Below are positions 43,623 through 52,900 of a stretch of DNA of 64,000 nt, in pieces. This DNA comes from BOG-908 sp964242115 (GTDB taxonomy: Bacteria; Pseudomonadota; Alphaproteobacteria; Acetobacterales; Acetobacteraceae): contig CAXSZX010000016.1 of NCBI GenBank assembly GCA_964242115.1, positions 1-64,000 on the forward strand. Reading direction: 5' to 3'. The number at the start of each line of letters is the position of its first letter. Position 1 is the stretch's first letter. The notes beneath the pieces were generated by a model. That model saw only the letters and a list, made by a program, of their open reading frames with translations. It was not told the DNA's origin and ran no database searches. The position numbers and the translations under genes are program-made.

Positions 43623-44684
43623 AAGGTATTTCGCCAAGCTCAAAGACTGCAGCTCGGAGATAATCTTGTAGGAAGCCTGCAGCTGGTTCTCCGCGTTGGA
43701 CAACTGCGTTGCCACCGTGGCGGTATCTGCATTCTGCAGGTTGCCCACCTGTGTGGTCAGCGCGGTCGCCGTAGACGTAAGGTCCGTCTGCGCCTGGGTG
43801 ATCGTTTGCTGCCGTGTGCCGAGCGCGCCGATGTCGGTGTTCAGCGCCGTGTTGGCGTTGGTCAGCGTGGTTTGCGTGTTGCTCAGCAAAGTCTGCACCT
43901 TTGTGTCGGACGAGTCGGCGGTGCCCAGGGAGGCGACGGTGGCCAATGAAAGCAGGATGTCGCGCGTGTAGGAACCGGTGCTGGTGGTGCCGGTGCCGGC
44001 GGAGACGGCGTTGCTGTTCTGGTCGGCCAGCACGCTGGTCTGCACCGTCTGCCCGTCGCCAAGATCGGCCACCGCAGCCGCGTTGGACGCCTCCAGCGAG
44101 GCCGAAAACGGCGAGGTGGCGCCTGGGCCGGCCGCGCTCAGCACCTGGCTTTGCACGGTGGCCGCACCGCTGGTCTCGAGGCTCGCCACCGCGGTCTGGA
44201 TGGCGGTGGCGAACGCCGACTGACTGATGTTGTCCGGATCCGGGATCGGCGGGGTCGTGCTGTCCTGGCCGGCGAAGACGTAGACGTCGCCGACCTTGGT
44301 GTTAAGCAGGTTGGCCACTTGCTGCAGCGCGGACTGCGCGCTGGCCGCCAGCGTCGGCAGCCCGGCGGCCGTGGTGGCGGACGGCGAGAGCAGCTGGCTG
44401 GCGAAGCTGGAGGCCAGCGTCTGTATCTGCCCCAGCGCGGTCTGCGCCACCTGGCTGGTGGTGGCCGCCTGCGTTGCGTTGGCCTGCGAGGCGGTGTTCA
44501 GCGCCAGCTGGTCGGACAGGTCCAGCGCCGCGCCGGCCGAAGCACCAAGCCCCGCGTAGTCCGAGGACAGCAGGCCGGTGGAGCCCTCCGCCGACAGCGT
44601 GGAGATCGACTGGCTGGTGAGGCTGGTGTTGTAGAGTACCGTGCTGAGGGTGCCTATGTCGGTGGCAGACGAGATCGTGCTCAT
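43620..44684 (-). CDS. flgL: Flagellar hook-filament junction protein FlgL
   Basis: A 354-residue flagellin-like protein. The N-terminal helix region (TDIGTLSTVLYNTSLTSQSI) and the C-terminal helix (QNADTATVATQLSNAENQLQ, SYKIISELQSLSLAKYL) resemble flagellin D0/D1 ends, while the middle (VGDVYVFAGQDS) carries the FlgL signature VYxFxGxxT. It joins FlgK to the filament. It overlaps flgK by four bases and is last in the flgE-flgK-flgL unit. Confidence 0.92.
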   Translation of the reverse strand: MSTISSATDIGTLSTVLYNTSLTSQSISTLSAEGSTGLLSSDYAGLGASAGAALDLSDQLALNTASQANATQAATTSQVAQTALGQIQTLASSFASQLLSPSATTAAGLPTLAASAQSALQQVANLLNTKVGDVYVFAGQDSTTPPIPDPDNISQSAFATAIQTAVASLETSGAATVQSQVLSAAGPGATSPFSASLEASNAAAVADLGDGQTVQTSVLADQNSNAVSAGTGTTSTGSYTRDILLSLATVASLGTADSSDTKVQTLLSNTQTTLTNANTALNTDIGALGTRQQTITQAQTDLTSTATALTTQVGNLQNADTATVATQLSNAENQLQASYKIISELQSLSLAKYL

Positions 44685-46204
44685 GACGTGACAGCGTCCA
44701 GGACGTCGGTGAATAAACTCTCAATCGCGGTGATGATCTTGGCGTTGGCGCCGTAGGCGTTCTGCAGCACCACCAGTTGGCCGAGCTCGGTGTCGACGTC
44801 CACGCCGGTGGCCCCGGTCAGCTTGGTCTGCAGCGAGGAGGCTACCGCGGTCGAGTCGCTAGCCTGGCTGGTCGCCTGGGCGCTGTCGTTGGCCTGCGAT
44901 GCGGTCAGCGCGTTGGCGGCGTCCAGCAGCGTGGTTTGCGCTGTGGTGCCTGATTGCAGCGTGCCGGTAGGGCCGAGCCCGGTGGTTGCCACGATGGCCT
45001 GCGGCACCCCGTCCTGCGCGTCAGCACCCAGTGCGTAGGTGACCACGCGGTTGATCAGGGTGGTGAAGCCGGAAAGCCCGGTGGTGTTGGGGGTGAACGC
45101 GCTGGCCCCGGTGGCAGAGCCGGCCACCGCCTGAGTGCCGTCGCGCACCAGAGAGGGCGTGGCAGTCACCGCGGGGTTCACCTCGATGGTGTCGGCGTAG
45201 CCGACGTAGCCGCTCTGCGCCGCCGGCCCGGTGCTGACCGGCACCGTGCCGGATGCGTTGCTGAACAGGGAGAGCCCCTGATCCGCGAAGCGCGAGGACA
45301 GGTTTTGCGCGAACTCGTCGAGCGAGCCCTGGTAGGTGGGCAGCGTCTGGTCGCGCAACGTGATGTTGGCGCCGATCGAGCCGCCGGTGAGTTGCGCGGT
45401 GACGTCGGTGCCGCCGAGCAGCACGCCCGGTATGCCGCCGCCGGGGTAGTAGGCAGTGGGCCCGGTTGTGGCCGGCTGCACGGACAGCGTCTGCGAGCCG
45501 TCCGTCGGCAGCTGCGCGCCGCCCGCCGTCAGCACCGTGACACTGCCGTTCTGCTGCGTCACGAAACGCGCGTCCACCAGCTGCGAAATGCTGTTCTCCG
45601 CCTGCGCGCGCTGGTTCACCAGGTCGGCGGTGCTCAATCCCTGCGCCTGCAGGCTGACGATCTGTTTGTTCAGCCCGCCGATCGTGGACAGCGCGGTGTT
45701 GAGCTGGGCCACGCCGGAGACCACGCCGTCCTCCGCACTCTGCCGGGCGGTGCCGTAGGCGCTGGCCAGCGTGTTGATGCCGGTGGCAAGCGTGCTGGCC
45801 GCCGCCACAACGGCCCCCTGCTGCGTGGCGTCTGAGGGGTCGCCCTCCAGCGTGCTGAAGGCGGACTGCACGGCGGAGAGCTGGCTGCCCAGGTCGGTGC
45901 CGCCGCCGACGGTGCCCAGCACCGGGTCGAGTGCAGCGAGCGCGGTGCTTGTGGTAGTCGCCGCCGTGGTCTCCGAAGTCTGCGCCGAGACCTGGTTCTG
46001 CAGCCCCGGGTCGCTCGCCGGCACGGTGACGCCGGAAGCCACGCCGAAACCCTGCCCGCCGGCCGACAGGCTGGTCTGCGTTGCCGTCTCCAGCGCGTAC
46101 TGCGGCGTGGACGCGTTGGCGATGTTCTGCGAGATCACCGACAGCCCGTAAGACACGTTGGCCAGCGCGCCGCTGGAGATGCCCAGCGCTCCGTTCAGGC
46201 TCAT
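44681..46204 (-). CDS. flgK: Flagellar hook-associated protein FlgK
   Basis: A 507-residue protein. The N-terminus GLSVISQNIANASTPQYALE is the rod/hook-class motif. The middle reads GGLNKQIVSLQAQGLSTADL, NQRAQAENSISQLVDARFV, and the C-terminus VDVDTELGQLVVLQNAYGAN, AKIITAIESLFTDVLDAV matches FlgK. It forms the first ring of the hook-filament junction. It follows flgE by 43 bp. Confidence 0.94.
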   Translation of the reverse strand: MSLNGALGISSGALANVSYGLSVISQNIANASTPQYALETATQTSLSAGGQGFGVASGVTVPASDPGLQNQVSAQTSETTAATTTSTALAALDPVLGTVGGGTDLGSQLSAVQSAFSTLEGDPSDATQQGAVVAAASTLATGINTLASAYGTARQSAEDGVVSGVAQLNTALSTIGGLNKQIVSLQAQGLSTADLVNQRAQAENSISQLVDARFVTQQNGSVTVLTAGGAQLPTDGSQTLSVQPATTGPTAYYPGGGIPGVLLGGTDVTAQLTGGSIGANITLRDQTLPTYQGSLDEFAQNLSSRFADQGLSLFSNASGTVPVSTGPAAQSGYVGYADTIEVNPAVTATPSLVRDGTQAVAGSATGASAFTPNTTGLSGFTTLINRVVTYALGADAQDGVPQAIVATTGLGPTGTLQSGTTAQTTLLDAANALTASQANDSAQATSQASDSTAVASSLQTKLTGATGVDVDTELGQLVVLQNAYGANAKIITAIESLFTDVLDAVTS

Positions 46205-46247
46205 CGCACGCTCCTGCTTGGCTCAGGGAGGTTCGCGCCGGCTCGCA

Positions 46248-47537
46248 TCATTGCTTCATGCTGAGCGTGGTGGACAGCATCTCGTTGTCCGTGGTGACCA
46301 CCTTGGCGTTCGCGCCGTAGGCCTGCTGGGCGACGATCAGCGAGGAGAGCTGTGCGGCAAGGTCGACGTTGGACGATTCCGTCGAGCCCACCACCAGGTT
46401 GCCGGCGCCGTTGGAGTTCACCGTCTGCACCGACGCCGTGCCCGATGCCTGAGTCGCGGTGAACGCCTGGCCGTTCTGCCGTTGCAACGCGTTGGCGTCT
46501 GCGAAGGTGACGAGCGGCACCTGCGCGATCGTTACTGAAAGACCGTTGCTGTAGTTGGCCACGATGTTGCCGTTGTTGTTGGCGGTAAGGTCGGTGAAAC
46601 TGCCCGCTGCCGACCCGTTCTGGGTGGCGCTCGTCACCTGATAGTCGGTGCCGGAGAACTGCGTGACACCGGTGGACTGGCCGTAGGCGCCGAGGTCGAG
46701 CGTGATCGGCTGCGTGCCGCTGCCGAAATTAGGCGAGATCTGCACTGTCCCTTCCGTCGCCGAACCGGTCACCGCGAGTTGTCCCGTCCCGCCGCTCAGC
46801 GAAGCCAGCGTGCCGTTGGCGTTGAACGTCGCGTTCACCGTGCCGATGGCGGTGCTGCCGCCGGCAGTGTTGTCCGGCGAGGACAGCGTCAGTGTCCAGT
46901 TGTTGGTGGAGTTCTGCTTCCAGCTCGTTTCCAGCTCGTGCGAGTTGCCGGCGCTGTCGTAGACCGCCGTCTCCGAGGAGAGATTGCTGCTGGCCGTGGG
47001 CGAGGCCGGCACGTTGGCGACCAGCGCCACGCTGGAGGTGGCCACCGGCGGGTACTGCGTCTGGGTCACCTGGATCGGCACCAGCTGGCTGGTGTTGGCG
47101 ACGTTGGTTGTCGGGTTGACCGGGTAGCCGTTGAGGAACTCGCCGGCGCTGTTGACCAGGTAGCCGTCGTTGTCCGGCGTGAAGTCGCCGGTGCGGGTGT
47201 AGTAGCTCTGGCTGGAGAAGGTCGGCGCGTCGGTGGCGGTGGTGCCGGCCTGTTCCGACACGGAGAAGAAACCCTGGCCGCTGATCGCCATCGCCAGCGG
47301 GTCGGAGCTCTGCTGCACGGTGCCCTGCAGCTCGTTCTCGTAGCCCGGCGTGGTGGCGACGCTGCCTGAATCGTTTACCACCGCGGTGCTGTTTGTCAGG
47401 TAGTCGATGAAGTTGGTGTTCACCGACTTGTAGCCGATGGTCTGGCTGTTGGCGAGGTTGTCGCTGATGTTGCTGACCGCGGCGGACTGCGCGTTCAGGC
47501 CGCTTACCGCAGTGTCTAACGAGCCTAGCAGTGACAT
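46248..47537 (-). CDS. flgE: Flagellar hook protein FlgE
   Basis: A 429-residue hook subunit. The N-terminus SLLGSLDTAVSGLNAQSAAV with SNISDNLANSQTIGYKSVNT and the C-terminal SSNVDLAAQLSSLIVAQQAY, GANAKVVTTDNEMLSTTLSM are diagnostic. The central part is Thr/Asn/Ser-rich beta structure. It is exported by the flagellar type III apparatus. A sigma-54-type promoter lies about 40 bases upstream (47577-47592), in line with class III control in Caulobacter-like hierarchies. Confidence 0.95.
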   Translation of the reverse strand: MSLLGSLDTAVSGLNAQSAAVSNISDNLANSQTIGYKSVNTNFIDYLTNSTAVVNDSGSVATTPGYENELQGTVQQSSDPLAMAISGQGFFSVSEQAGTTATDAPTFSSQSYYTRTGDFTPDNDGYLVNSAGEFLNGYPVNPTTNVANTSQLVPIQVTQTQYPPVATSSVALVANVPASPTASSNLSSETAVYDSAGNSHELETSWKQNSTNNWTLTLSSPDNTAGGSTAIGTVNATFNANGTLASLSGGTGQLAVTGSATEGTVQISPNFGSGTQPITLDLGAYGQSTGVTQFSGTDYQVTSATQNGSAAGSFTDLTANNNGNIVANYSNGLSVTIAQVPLVTFADANALQRQNGQAFTATQASGTASVQTVNSNGAGNLVVGSTESSNVDLAAQLSSLIVAQQAYGANAKVVTTDNEMLSTTLSMKQ

Positions 47538-47576
47538 GGGACGGAGCTCCGGTGAGAAATCGTTTCAGCCTGGCTC

Positions 47577-47592
47577 AGCAGGAAGCGTGCCA
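47577..47592 (-). promoter_or_regulatory. Sigma-54-type promoter upstream of flgE
   Basis: Minus strand TGGCAC-GCTTC-CTGCT against the consensus TGGCAC-N5-TTGCW: one mismatch and exact spacing. It lies 40 bases before the flgE start. FlbD, the likely activator, is encoded at 53927. Confidence 0.7.
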
Positions 47593-47715
47593 GGCGAAAC
47601 AAGGGAAGCAGCCGGATCTTTTCTGGCAGACTGCACCGAGAGATTTTTGTTTGCGGTGCCGCCCGGCAGTTTTTGCCCGGCTTATTCTGCTGCCCGCCGG
47701 CGCTGCACGTTGGGA

Positions 47716-47851
47716 GGCAAGGCAAGCGGTGCTTTTTTGAAAAAAAGAACCAAAATACTTTTGTTCCTTGAGAACACGCTGAAGGAAGTTCCGCGACAGC
47801 AGGACCAAACGTTTTTTGCTGCTTGTTTTCAAAAAAGCATGCCTTGCTGTC
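47716..47851. repeat. Palindromic intergenic repeat, copy 13
   Basis: Left arm GGCAAGGCAAGCGGTGC, TTTTTTGAAAAAAAGAACC, then CAAAATACTTTTGTTCC; core TTCCGCGACAGCAGG; right arm CGTTTTTTGCTGC, TTGTTTTCAAAAAAGCATG. It is the only copy between divergent genes (flgE and fliK), placed outside both sigma-54-like promoters. Confidence 0.93.
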
Positions 47852-47889
47852 TGCTTCTGAGCAGCCGCTGGTATCAGGTCGGACCATGT

Positions 47890-47905
47890 TGGCCCGTGCT
47901 TTGCA
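47890..47905 (+). promoter_or_regulatory. Sigma-54-type promoter upstream of fliK
   Basis: TGGCCC-GTGCT-TTGCA, one mismatch to TGGCAC-N5-TTGCW with correct spacing. It lies 40 bases before the fliK start at 47945. Confidence 0.65.
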
Positions 47906-47944
47906 AACCTGGCAGAGAACGCCGTCCGTGCGGCGCAATCCGGG

Positions 47945-49276
47945 ATGCTGAACGTGCTGATCGAGGCCACGACACAAGCCGCACCTGCAAAGCCTGCAAT
48001 CGTTGCAGGTGCAGGCGTGTCGGCGAACGGGTTTGCCGCATTGCTGGCAGCGATGCCCGGCCGGACCGGCTCGCAGAACGCCACCGCCGCTCCAGCCGCT
48101 CCGTTGCAGGACGCCACGGCGGACGATCCCGAAAACGCCGCGGCGCCGGCAACATCGACCCCGGCGCGCCACGCGCTCACCGAGCCGCACAGCCATCCTG
48201 CCACCGCGCACAAACCCGCCGCGCACGCGGACCCGTCTGCCGGCGCTGCCCGCGCCGACGCCCAGCCGGCGGCCCAGCCCGCCGCACCGGACGCCAGGGC
48301 CACCACCGGGGCGAAAGCCGGCGGCGCCGAACCGGAGGCAGCCAATGCCGCCTCCCGCCCGCGGGGCACGCAGGACCGCGATCAGACAGCGGCGGACCTG
48401 GCGCTTGCCGCTTCGTCCAACGGTCCCGTTACCGACGGCACGCCTGGCTCGGCCACGCAGGCGTCCGGCGCGGCCGCGCCGGACGCACGCCCGGCCGACT
48501 CCCGCACCGGCCCGGATGCCGCCGCCGGGCCGCAACCCGCCGGCCAGAAAGCGGCCAAGGCGGCGCCCGCCCACGCAGCGTCCAGCTTCGCCGGCGCGCT
48601 GGACGCTGCGGGCACTGCCGCCCAGCAAGGCGCACCGGACGCCACGGTGGGCGTGGCCGTCACGCTGCTCTCCCACCCGCCCGACCAGCCGGCCGCGTCG
48701 GCTCAGCCGGCGGCGTCTGCATCACCTGCCCAGCCCGCCACGCCGGATCCTGCGGTGCAACTGGCGCAGCAGCCGGCAGCCCAGCTCGGCCAGGCGGTGG
48801 CGGCGCTGCACGTGGGGGCGGACGGCAGCAGCAAGCTCACCATCCGCCTGGACCCCGCCGAGCTCGGCCAGGTGCAGGTCCACATCATCCGCGCCCAGGA
48901 CGGCACCTCCAGCGTCAGCATCGCCGTCGAGCGGGCCGCGACCCTGCATACGTTGCAGAACGACCTCACCCACCTGCATCTGGCGCTGGACCGCGCCGGA
49001 CTGTCGGACCAGCGCAGCGTCTCGTTGCATCTGGCACCCCGCCAGGAATTCTCCGATGCCGGGCAGTCGGGCACCCAGTCCAGCCCGCAGGGCGGCTTCC
49101 AGCAGGGCTCGCAGCAAAGCGGCCGGCATGGCTACCCGGCGGCCACCGCCGGCACCGCCAGCACCTCCAATGCGGGGCAGCCGTCCGAAGCGCTGTCCAT
49201 GCTGGGTGCGTCCTCGCAACTCGCCGATTCCGGCGCGCGCACCCTATCGCGCACCGCCGTCAACATCACCGCCTGA
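47945..49276 (+). CDS. fliK: Flagellar hook-length control protein FliK
   Basis: A 443-residue protein with a long Ala/Pro/Asp-rich, low-complexity N-terminal two thirds, the ruler, which is typically poorly conserved. The C-terminal FliK domain contains SSKLTIRLDPAELGQVQVHI and VSIAVERAATLHTLQNDLTH, LHLALDRAGL. The core L-x-P-x-x-L-G-x-V-x-V is the family hallmark. It is secreted during hook assembly and switches export from hook to filament subunits. flgD follows 27 bp downstream. The start ATG at 47945 lies 40 bases after a sigma-54-like promoter. Confidence 0.92.
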   Translation: MLNVLIEATTQAAPAKPAIVAGAGVSANGFAALLAAMPGRTGSQNATAAPAAPLQDATADDPENAAAPATSTPARHALTEPHSHPATAHKPAAHADPSAGAARADAQPAAQPAAPDARATTGAKAGGAEPEAANAASRPRGTQDRDQTAADLALAASSNGPVTDGTPGSATQASGAAAPDARPADSRTGPDAAAGPQPAGQKAAKAAPAHAASSFAGALDAAGTAAQQGAPDATVGVAVTLLSHPPDQPAASAQPAASASPAQPATPDPAVQLAQQPAAQLGQAVAALHVGADGSSKLTIRLDPAELGQVQVHIIRAQDGTSSVSIAVERAATLHTLQNDLTHLHLALDRAGLSDQRSVSLHLAPRQEFSDAGQSGTQSSPQGGFQQGSQQSGRHGYPAATAGTASTSNAGQPSEALSMLGASSQLADSGARTLSRTAVNITA

Positions 49277-49303
49277 CCAGGCACCTCGAAGGACCCGACC
49301 GCC

Positions 49304-50032
49304 ATGTCCATAAGCTCGCTGAACCCGCTGACCTCCGCCGCCGAACAGGCCGCTTCCGTCGCGTCCACCTCCACGTCCGGCACCAGCACCAGCACCAGCT
49401 CGGCCGCCAGCTCCACCGGCACCAACGCGCTGCAGTCGCTCGGCGACAACTTCAACCAGTTCCTCACCCTGCTGACCACGCAGCTGCAGAACCAGGACCC
49501 AACCTCGCCGGTGGACAGCGACCAGTTCACCCAGGAGCTGGTGCAGTTCACCGGCGTGCAGCAATCGGTGGCCACCAACACCAACCTGACGCAACTGATC
49601 TCGCTGCAGCAGGGCTCCCAGGTGCTGCAATCGGCCAACGTTGTCGGCCACCAGGCCACCGTCACCTCCAGCCAGCTCGCTTTGCAGAACGGCACCGGCG
49701 AGGTCACCTTCAGCACGCCAACCGCCGAGCCGATCCAGATCGCCATCGCCAACAGCGCCGGCCAGACGGTGCGCGACGTCAACATTACGTCGCAGGCCGG
49801 CACCAACACCTGGACGTGGAACGGTCGCGACAACAACGGCAACCAGCTCGCCAACGGCGCCTACGGCGTGGCGCTGGAGACCGGCACGACTGCCACCAAC
49901 GCCAGCGCGGTGCCGTTCAGCGTGGTGGGCACGGCGACGGGGTTGACCAACGGCACGAGCGGGCTGCAGCTGCAGATGGGGGCGGTGTCGGTCGGGTTGT
50001 CGAGCGTGCAGTCGATCACGTCGTCGCAGTAA
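49304..50032 (+). CDS. flgD: Flagellar hook assembly (capping) protein FlgD
   Basis: A 242-residue scaffold needed to polymerise FlgE. The key region is LGDNFNQFLTLLTTQLQNQD and PTSPVDSDQFTQELVQFTGV, QQSVATNTNL. The Tudor/FnIII-like part has AQTVRDVNITSQAGTNTWTW-like strands and GRDNNGNQLANGAYGVALET. The stop TAA is formed by the first bases of repeat copy 14 (CAG TAA GCAAGCG). Confidence 0.93.
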   Translation: MSISSLNPLTSAAEQAASVASTSTSGTSTSTSSAASSTGTNALQSLGDNFNQFLTLLTTQLQNQDPTSPVDSDQFTQELVQFTGVQQSVATNTNLTQLISLQQGSQVLQSANVVGHQATVTSSQLALQNGTGEVTFSTPTAEPIQIAIANSAGQTVRDVNITSQAGTNTWTWNGRDNNGNQLANGAYGVALETGTTATNASAVPFSVVGTATGLTNGTSGLQLQMGAVSVGLSSVQSITSSQ

Positions 50033-50165
50033 GCAAGCGCTTCTTTTTCGAGAAAAAGAAGCAAAGCTTTTGCTTCCGCTGTCGCGGTTTTGTCCGGCGA
50101 GCGCGCGACAGCGGTCGCAAAAGTTTTTGGTTCTTTTTTCGAAAAAGAACTGCTTCCTTGCTTCT
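50030..50165. repeat. Palindromic intergenic repeat, copy 14 (near-consensus)
   Basis: Left TAAGCAAGCGCTTC with hairpin CTTCTTTTTCGAGAAAAAGAAG, then CAAAGCTTTTG; core stem CCGCTGTCGCG / CGCGACAGCGG; right CAAAAGTTTTTGGTTC, TTTTTTCGAAAAAGAACTG, ending CTTCCTTGCTT. It lies between flgD and fliF, which run in the same direction. Confidence 0.96.
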
Positions 50166-50234
50166 CTGCAACGTTAACCTTCTTTCAACCCGCGTGCGAC
50201 ACTGTGCCCACATGCGCACTCGCAAGCGTCCCAC

Positions 50235-51887
50235 ATGAAACCGCTTCTGGACGGCCTGCGCGCCCTGGGCCCCGCGCGACTGATGGCGCTGGCCGCGGTG
50301 GGCGTCGGCATGCTGGTCATGCTGGGCCTGCTGGCGTTGCGCGGCGGCACCCCGCCCGCCCAGGCGCTGCTCTACGCCGACCTCGACCTGCACGAGGCGT
50401 CGCAGATGACCGAGGCGCTGGACCGCGCCCACATCACCCACCAGGATTCCGCCGCCGGCGATCGCATCATGGTCTCGCAGGCCGACGTGGCGCGCGCGCG
50501 CCTGCTGCTCGCCAAGGACGGCCTGCCCTCCGGTGGCTCGATCGGCTACGAGATCTTCGACCGCGGCGACGCGATGACGTCCAGCCAGTTCCAGCAGGAC
50601 ATCAACGAGACGCGCGCACTGGAAGGCGAGCTCGCCCGCTCGATCCGCATGCTGCAGGGCGTACGCAACGCCCGCCTTCACCTCGTGCTGCCCAAGCGCC
50701 AGCCCTTCTCGCGCGACGTGCAGGCCGCCCAGGCCAGCGTGGTGCTGACCATGGCGGGTGCGGCGCGCCTGGACCCGCAGGGCGTCCAGGCAGTGCTGAA
50801 CCTGGTGGCAGCCGCGGTGCCGGGCCTCAAGCCGCAGGGCATCGCCATCATCGACAGCCACGGCAACCTGCTCGCCCGCGCCGGCCAGCCCACCAGCGAT
50901 GAGGCGGTGACGCAGACCGCCGAGGAGCTGCGCCACGCCACCGAACTGCGCCTCTCCCGCGCGGTGGAAGAGATGCTGGAGCCGAGCTTAGGCGCCGGCC
51001 GCGTGCGTGCCGAAGCCGCCGTGGAGATGAATTTCGACCACGTCAACGAGACCAACGAGAGCTACAACCCCGACCAGCAGGTGGTGCGCAGCACGCAGAC
51101 CAGCACGGAGAAGAACAACAGCACGGAGGCCGACAAGGCCACCTCGGTGCAGAATAACCTGCCCAACGCCGACGCCGGCCAGGCGCAGAGCGGCAGCGCC
51201 GAACAGAAGCAGGAAGAGACCACCAACTACGAGATCGGCAAGACGGTGCGCACGCTGGTGCACGAACAGCCGCAGATCGCGCGGATCTCGCTGGCGGTGA
51301 TGGTGGACGGCCAGGCGCATGCCGGACGCGACGGCAAACCCGTCTGGGGCGAGCGCAGCCCCGACGAGATCGCCCGCATCCAGCGCCTGGTGCAAAGTGC
51401 CATCGGCTACAACGAGAAGCGCGGCGACAAGGTCGAGATCGTGTCGATGCCGTTCGCCGCACCCGACGACGCCGGCGCGGCCGCCGCACCCGGCCTGCTC
51501 GGCCTGGGCCTGGAGAAAGCCGACCTGCTGGGCCTGGGGCAATCCGCCGTGCTTGCCGTGGTGGTGTTGCTGGCGCTGATCTTCGTGCTGCGGCCGATGG
51601 CGATCCGGCTGTCCGCGATCAGCCCGCAGGGCATCATCGGCGCCGGCGACGCGCTGCTCGCCGGTCCTGCCGGCAGCTACTTCGCGGCCGCTGCGTCAGG
51701 AGGGAGCACCGCCTTGGCCATGCCCAACCAGACCGCCATGATCGCCGACGAGAGCATGGTCAACATGAGCAACGTCGAAGGCCAGCTCAAGGCCTCTTCG
51801 ATACGTAAGCTTGCCGAGATGGTGGAGCGGCATCCTGAGGAGAGCCTCACCATCATGCGCGGCTGGATGACGCAGGAGCAAGGCTGA
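50235..51887 (+). CDS. fliF: Flagellar MS-ring protein FliF
   Basis: A 550-residue membrane protein. The first transmembrane helix is at about 15-35 (LMALAAVGVGMLVMLGLLAL). The YscJ/FliF ring domain includes LLYADLDLHEASQMTEALDR and MTSSQFQQDINETRALEGEL, ARSIRMLQGVRNARLHLVLP. The second helix is near 435-455 (SAVLAVVVLLALIFVLRPMA), with a cytoplasmic C-terminal tail for FliG binding. It builds the inner-membrane base ring. It starts the operon fliF-fliG-fliH-fliN-flbD-flhA and overlaps fliG by one base. I found no sigma-54 box in the 70 bp upstream. Confidence 0.96.
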   Translation: MKPLLDGLRALGPARLMALAAVGVGMLVMLGLLALRGGTPPAQALLYADLDLHEASQMTEALDRAHITHQDSAAGDRIMVSQADVARARLLLAKDGLPSGGSIGYEIFDRGDAMTSSQFQQDINETRALEGELARSIRMLQGVRNARLHLVLPKRQPFSRDVQAAQASVVLTMAGAARLDPQGVQAVLNLVAAAVPGLKPQGIAIIDSHGNLLARAGQPTSDEAVTQTAEELRHATELRLSRAVEEMLEPSLGAGRVRAEAAVEMNFDHVNETNESYNPDQQVVRSTQTSTEKNNSTEADKATSVQNNLPNADAGQAQSGSAEQKQEETTNYEIGKTVRTLVHEQPQIARISLAVMVDGQAHAGRDGKPVWGERSPDEIARIQRLVQSAIGYNEKRGDKVEIVSMPFAAPDDAGAAAAPGLLGLGLEKADLLGLGQSAVLAVVVLLALIFVLRPMAIRLSAISPQGIIGAGDALLAGPAGSYFAAAASGGSTALAMPNQTAMIADESMVNMSNVEGQLKASSIRKLAEMVERHPEESLTIMRGWMTQEQG

Positions 51888-52900
51888 TGGCGCGTGCTGC
51901 AGAACGGTCGGACCTGACCGGCCCACAAAAAGCCGCCGTGCTGATGCTGGCGATGGGCGAGGAACAGTGTTCGCGCCTGTTCAACCTGATGCACGAGGAC
52001 GAGATCAAGGAAGTCTCGAGTGCCATGGCGCAGCTCGGCAATGTTCGCGCCGACATGGTGGAGTCGCTATGTCAGCAGTTCGCCGAGAACATGGGTGCTG
52101 CCGGCTCGCTGGTCGGCAATTTCGAGAGCACCGAGCGCCTGCTGCAGAGGTCCCTGCCACGCGAGCGCGTGGGCCAGATCATGGACGAGATACGCGGTCC
52201 GGCAGGCCGCACGATGTGGGACAAGCTCGGCAACGTCAACGAGGCGGTGCTGGCCAACTACCTGAAGAACGAGTACCCGCAGACCGTTGCCGTCGTGCTC
52301 AGCAAGGTGCGCCCCGACCACGCCGCGCGCGTGCTCAGCCTGCTGCCCGAAAGCTTTGCCATGGAAGTGGTGATGCGCATGCTACGCATGGAGAGCATCC
52401 AGCGCGACGTGCTCGACGGCGTGGAGCGCACGCTGCGCGCCGAGTTCATGTCCAACCTGGCACGCAGCACGCGGCGCGACGCGCATGAGATGATGGCCGA
52501 CATCTTCAACAACCTCGATCGCCAGGCCGAGACGCGCTTCCTCGCAGCGCTCGAGGAGCGTAACCGCGAAGCCGCCGAGCGGATCAAGGCGCTGATGTTC
52601 ACCTTCGACGATCTGAGCCGCCTCACCGCGCCGTCGGTGCAGGTGCTGCTCCGCTCGGTGGACAAGGAGAAGCTGCCGCTGGCGCTCAAGGGCGCCTCGG
52701 AAAAGCTGCGCGAGCTGTTCTTCAAGTGCATGTCCGAACGCGCCGGCAAGATGTTGCAGGAAGACATCGACGCCTTGGGCCCGGTCAAGCTGCGCGACGT
52801 GGACGAAGCCCAGGCCGTCATCGTGCTCGCCGCCAAGGAGCTCGCCCAGACCGGCGAGCTCGACATCGGCGGCGGCAAGGACGACGAGATGGTGTACTGA
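51887..52900 (+). CDS. fliG: Flagellar motor switch protein FliG
   Basis: A 337-residue switch protein. The N-terminal domain contains LTGPQKAAVLMLAMGEEQCS. The middle domain has NYLKNEYPQTVAVVLSKVRP, DHAARVLSLLP. The C-terminal torque domain has MFTFDDLSRLTAPSVQVLLR, LPLALKGASEKLRELFFKCM and SERAGKMLQEDIDALGPVKL. It couples stator force to rotor rotation. It starts at the last base of the fliF stop codon (TGATGG) and overlaps fliH in the same way, indicating translational coupling. Confidence 0.97.
   Translation: MARAAERSDLTGPQKAAVLMLAMGEEQCSRLFNLMHEDEIKEVSSAMAQLGNVRADMVESLCQQFAENMGAAGSLVGNFESTERLLQRSLPRERVGQIMDEIRGPAGRTMWDKLGNVNEAVLANYLKNEYPQTVAVVLSKVRPDHAARVLSLLPESFAMEVVMRMLRMESIQRDVLDGVERTLRAEFMSNLARSTRRDAHEMMADIFNNLDRQAETRFLAALEERNREAAERIKALMFTFDDLSRLTAPSVQVLLRSVDKEKLPLALKGASEKLRELFFKCMSERAGKMLQEDIDALGPVKLRDVDEAQAVIVLAAKELAQTGELDIGGGKDDEMVY

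Noticed and set aside
47437..50238. Very long plus-strand frame across flgE, fliK and flgD
   Set aside because: It runs out of frame through fliK and flgD with Arg/Ala/Gly-rich low-complexity translation; the other frames give FliK and FlgD.
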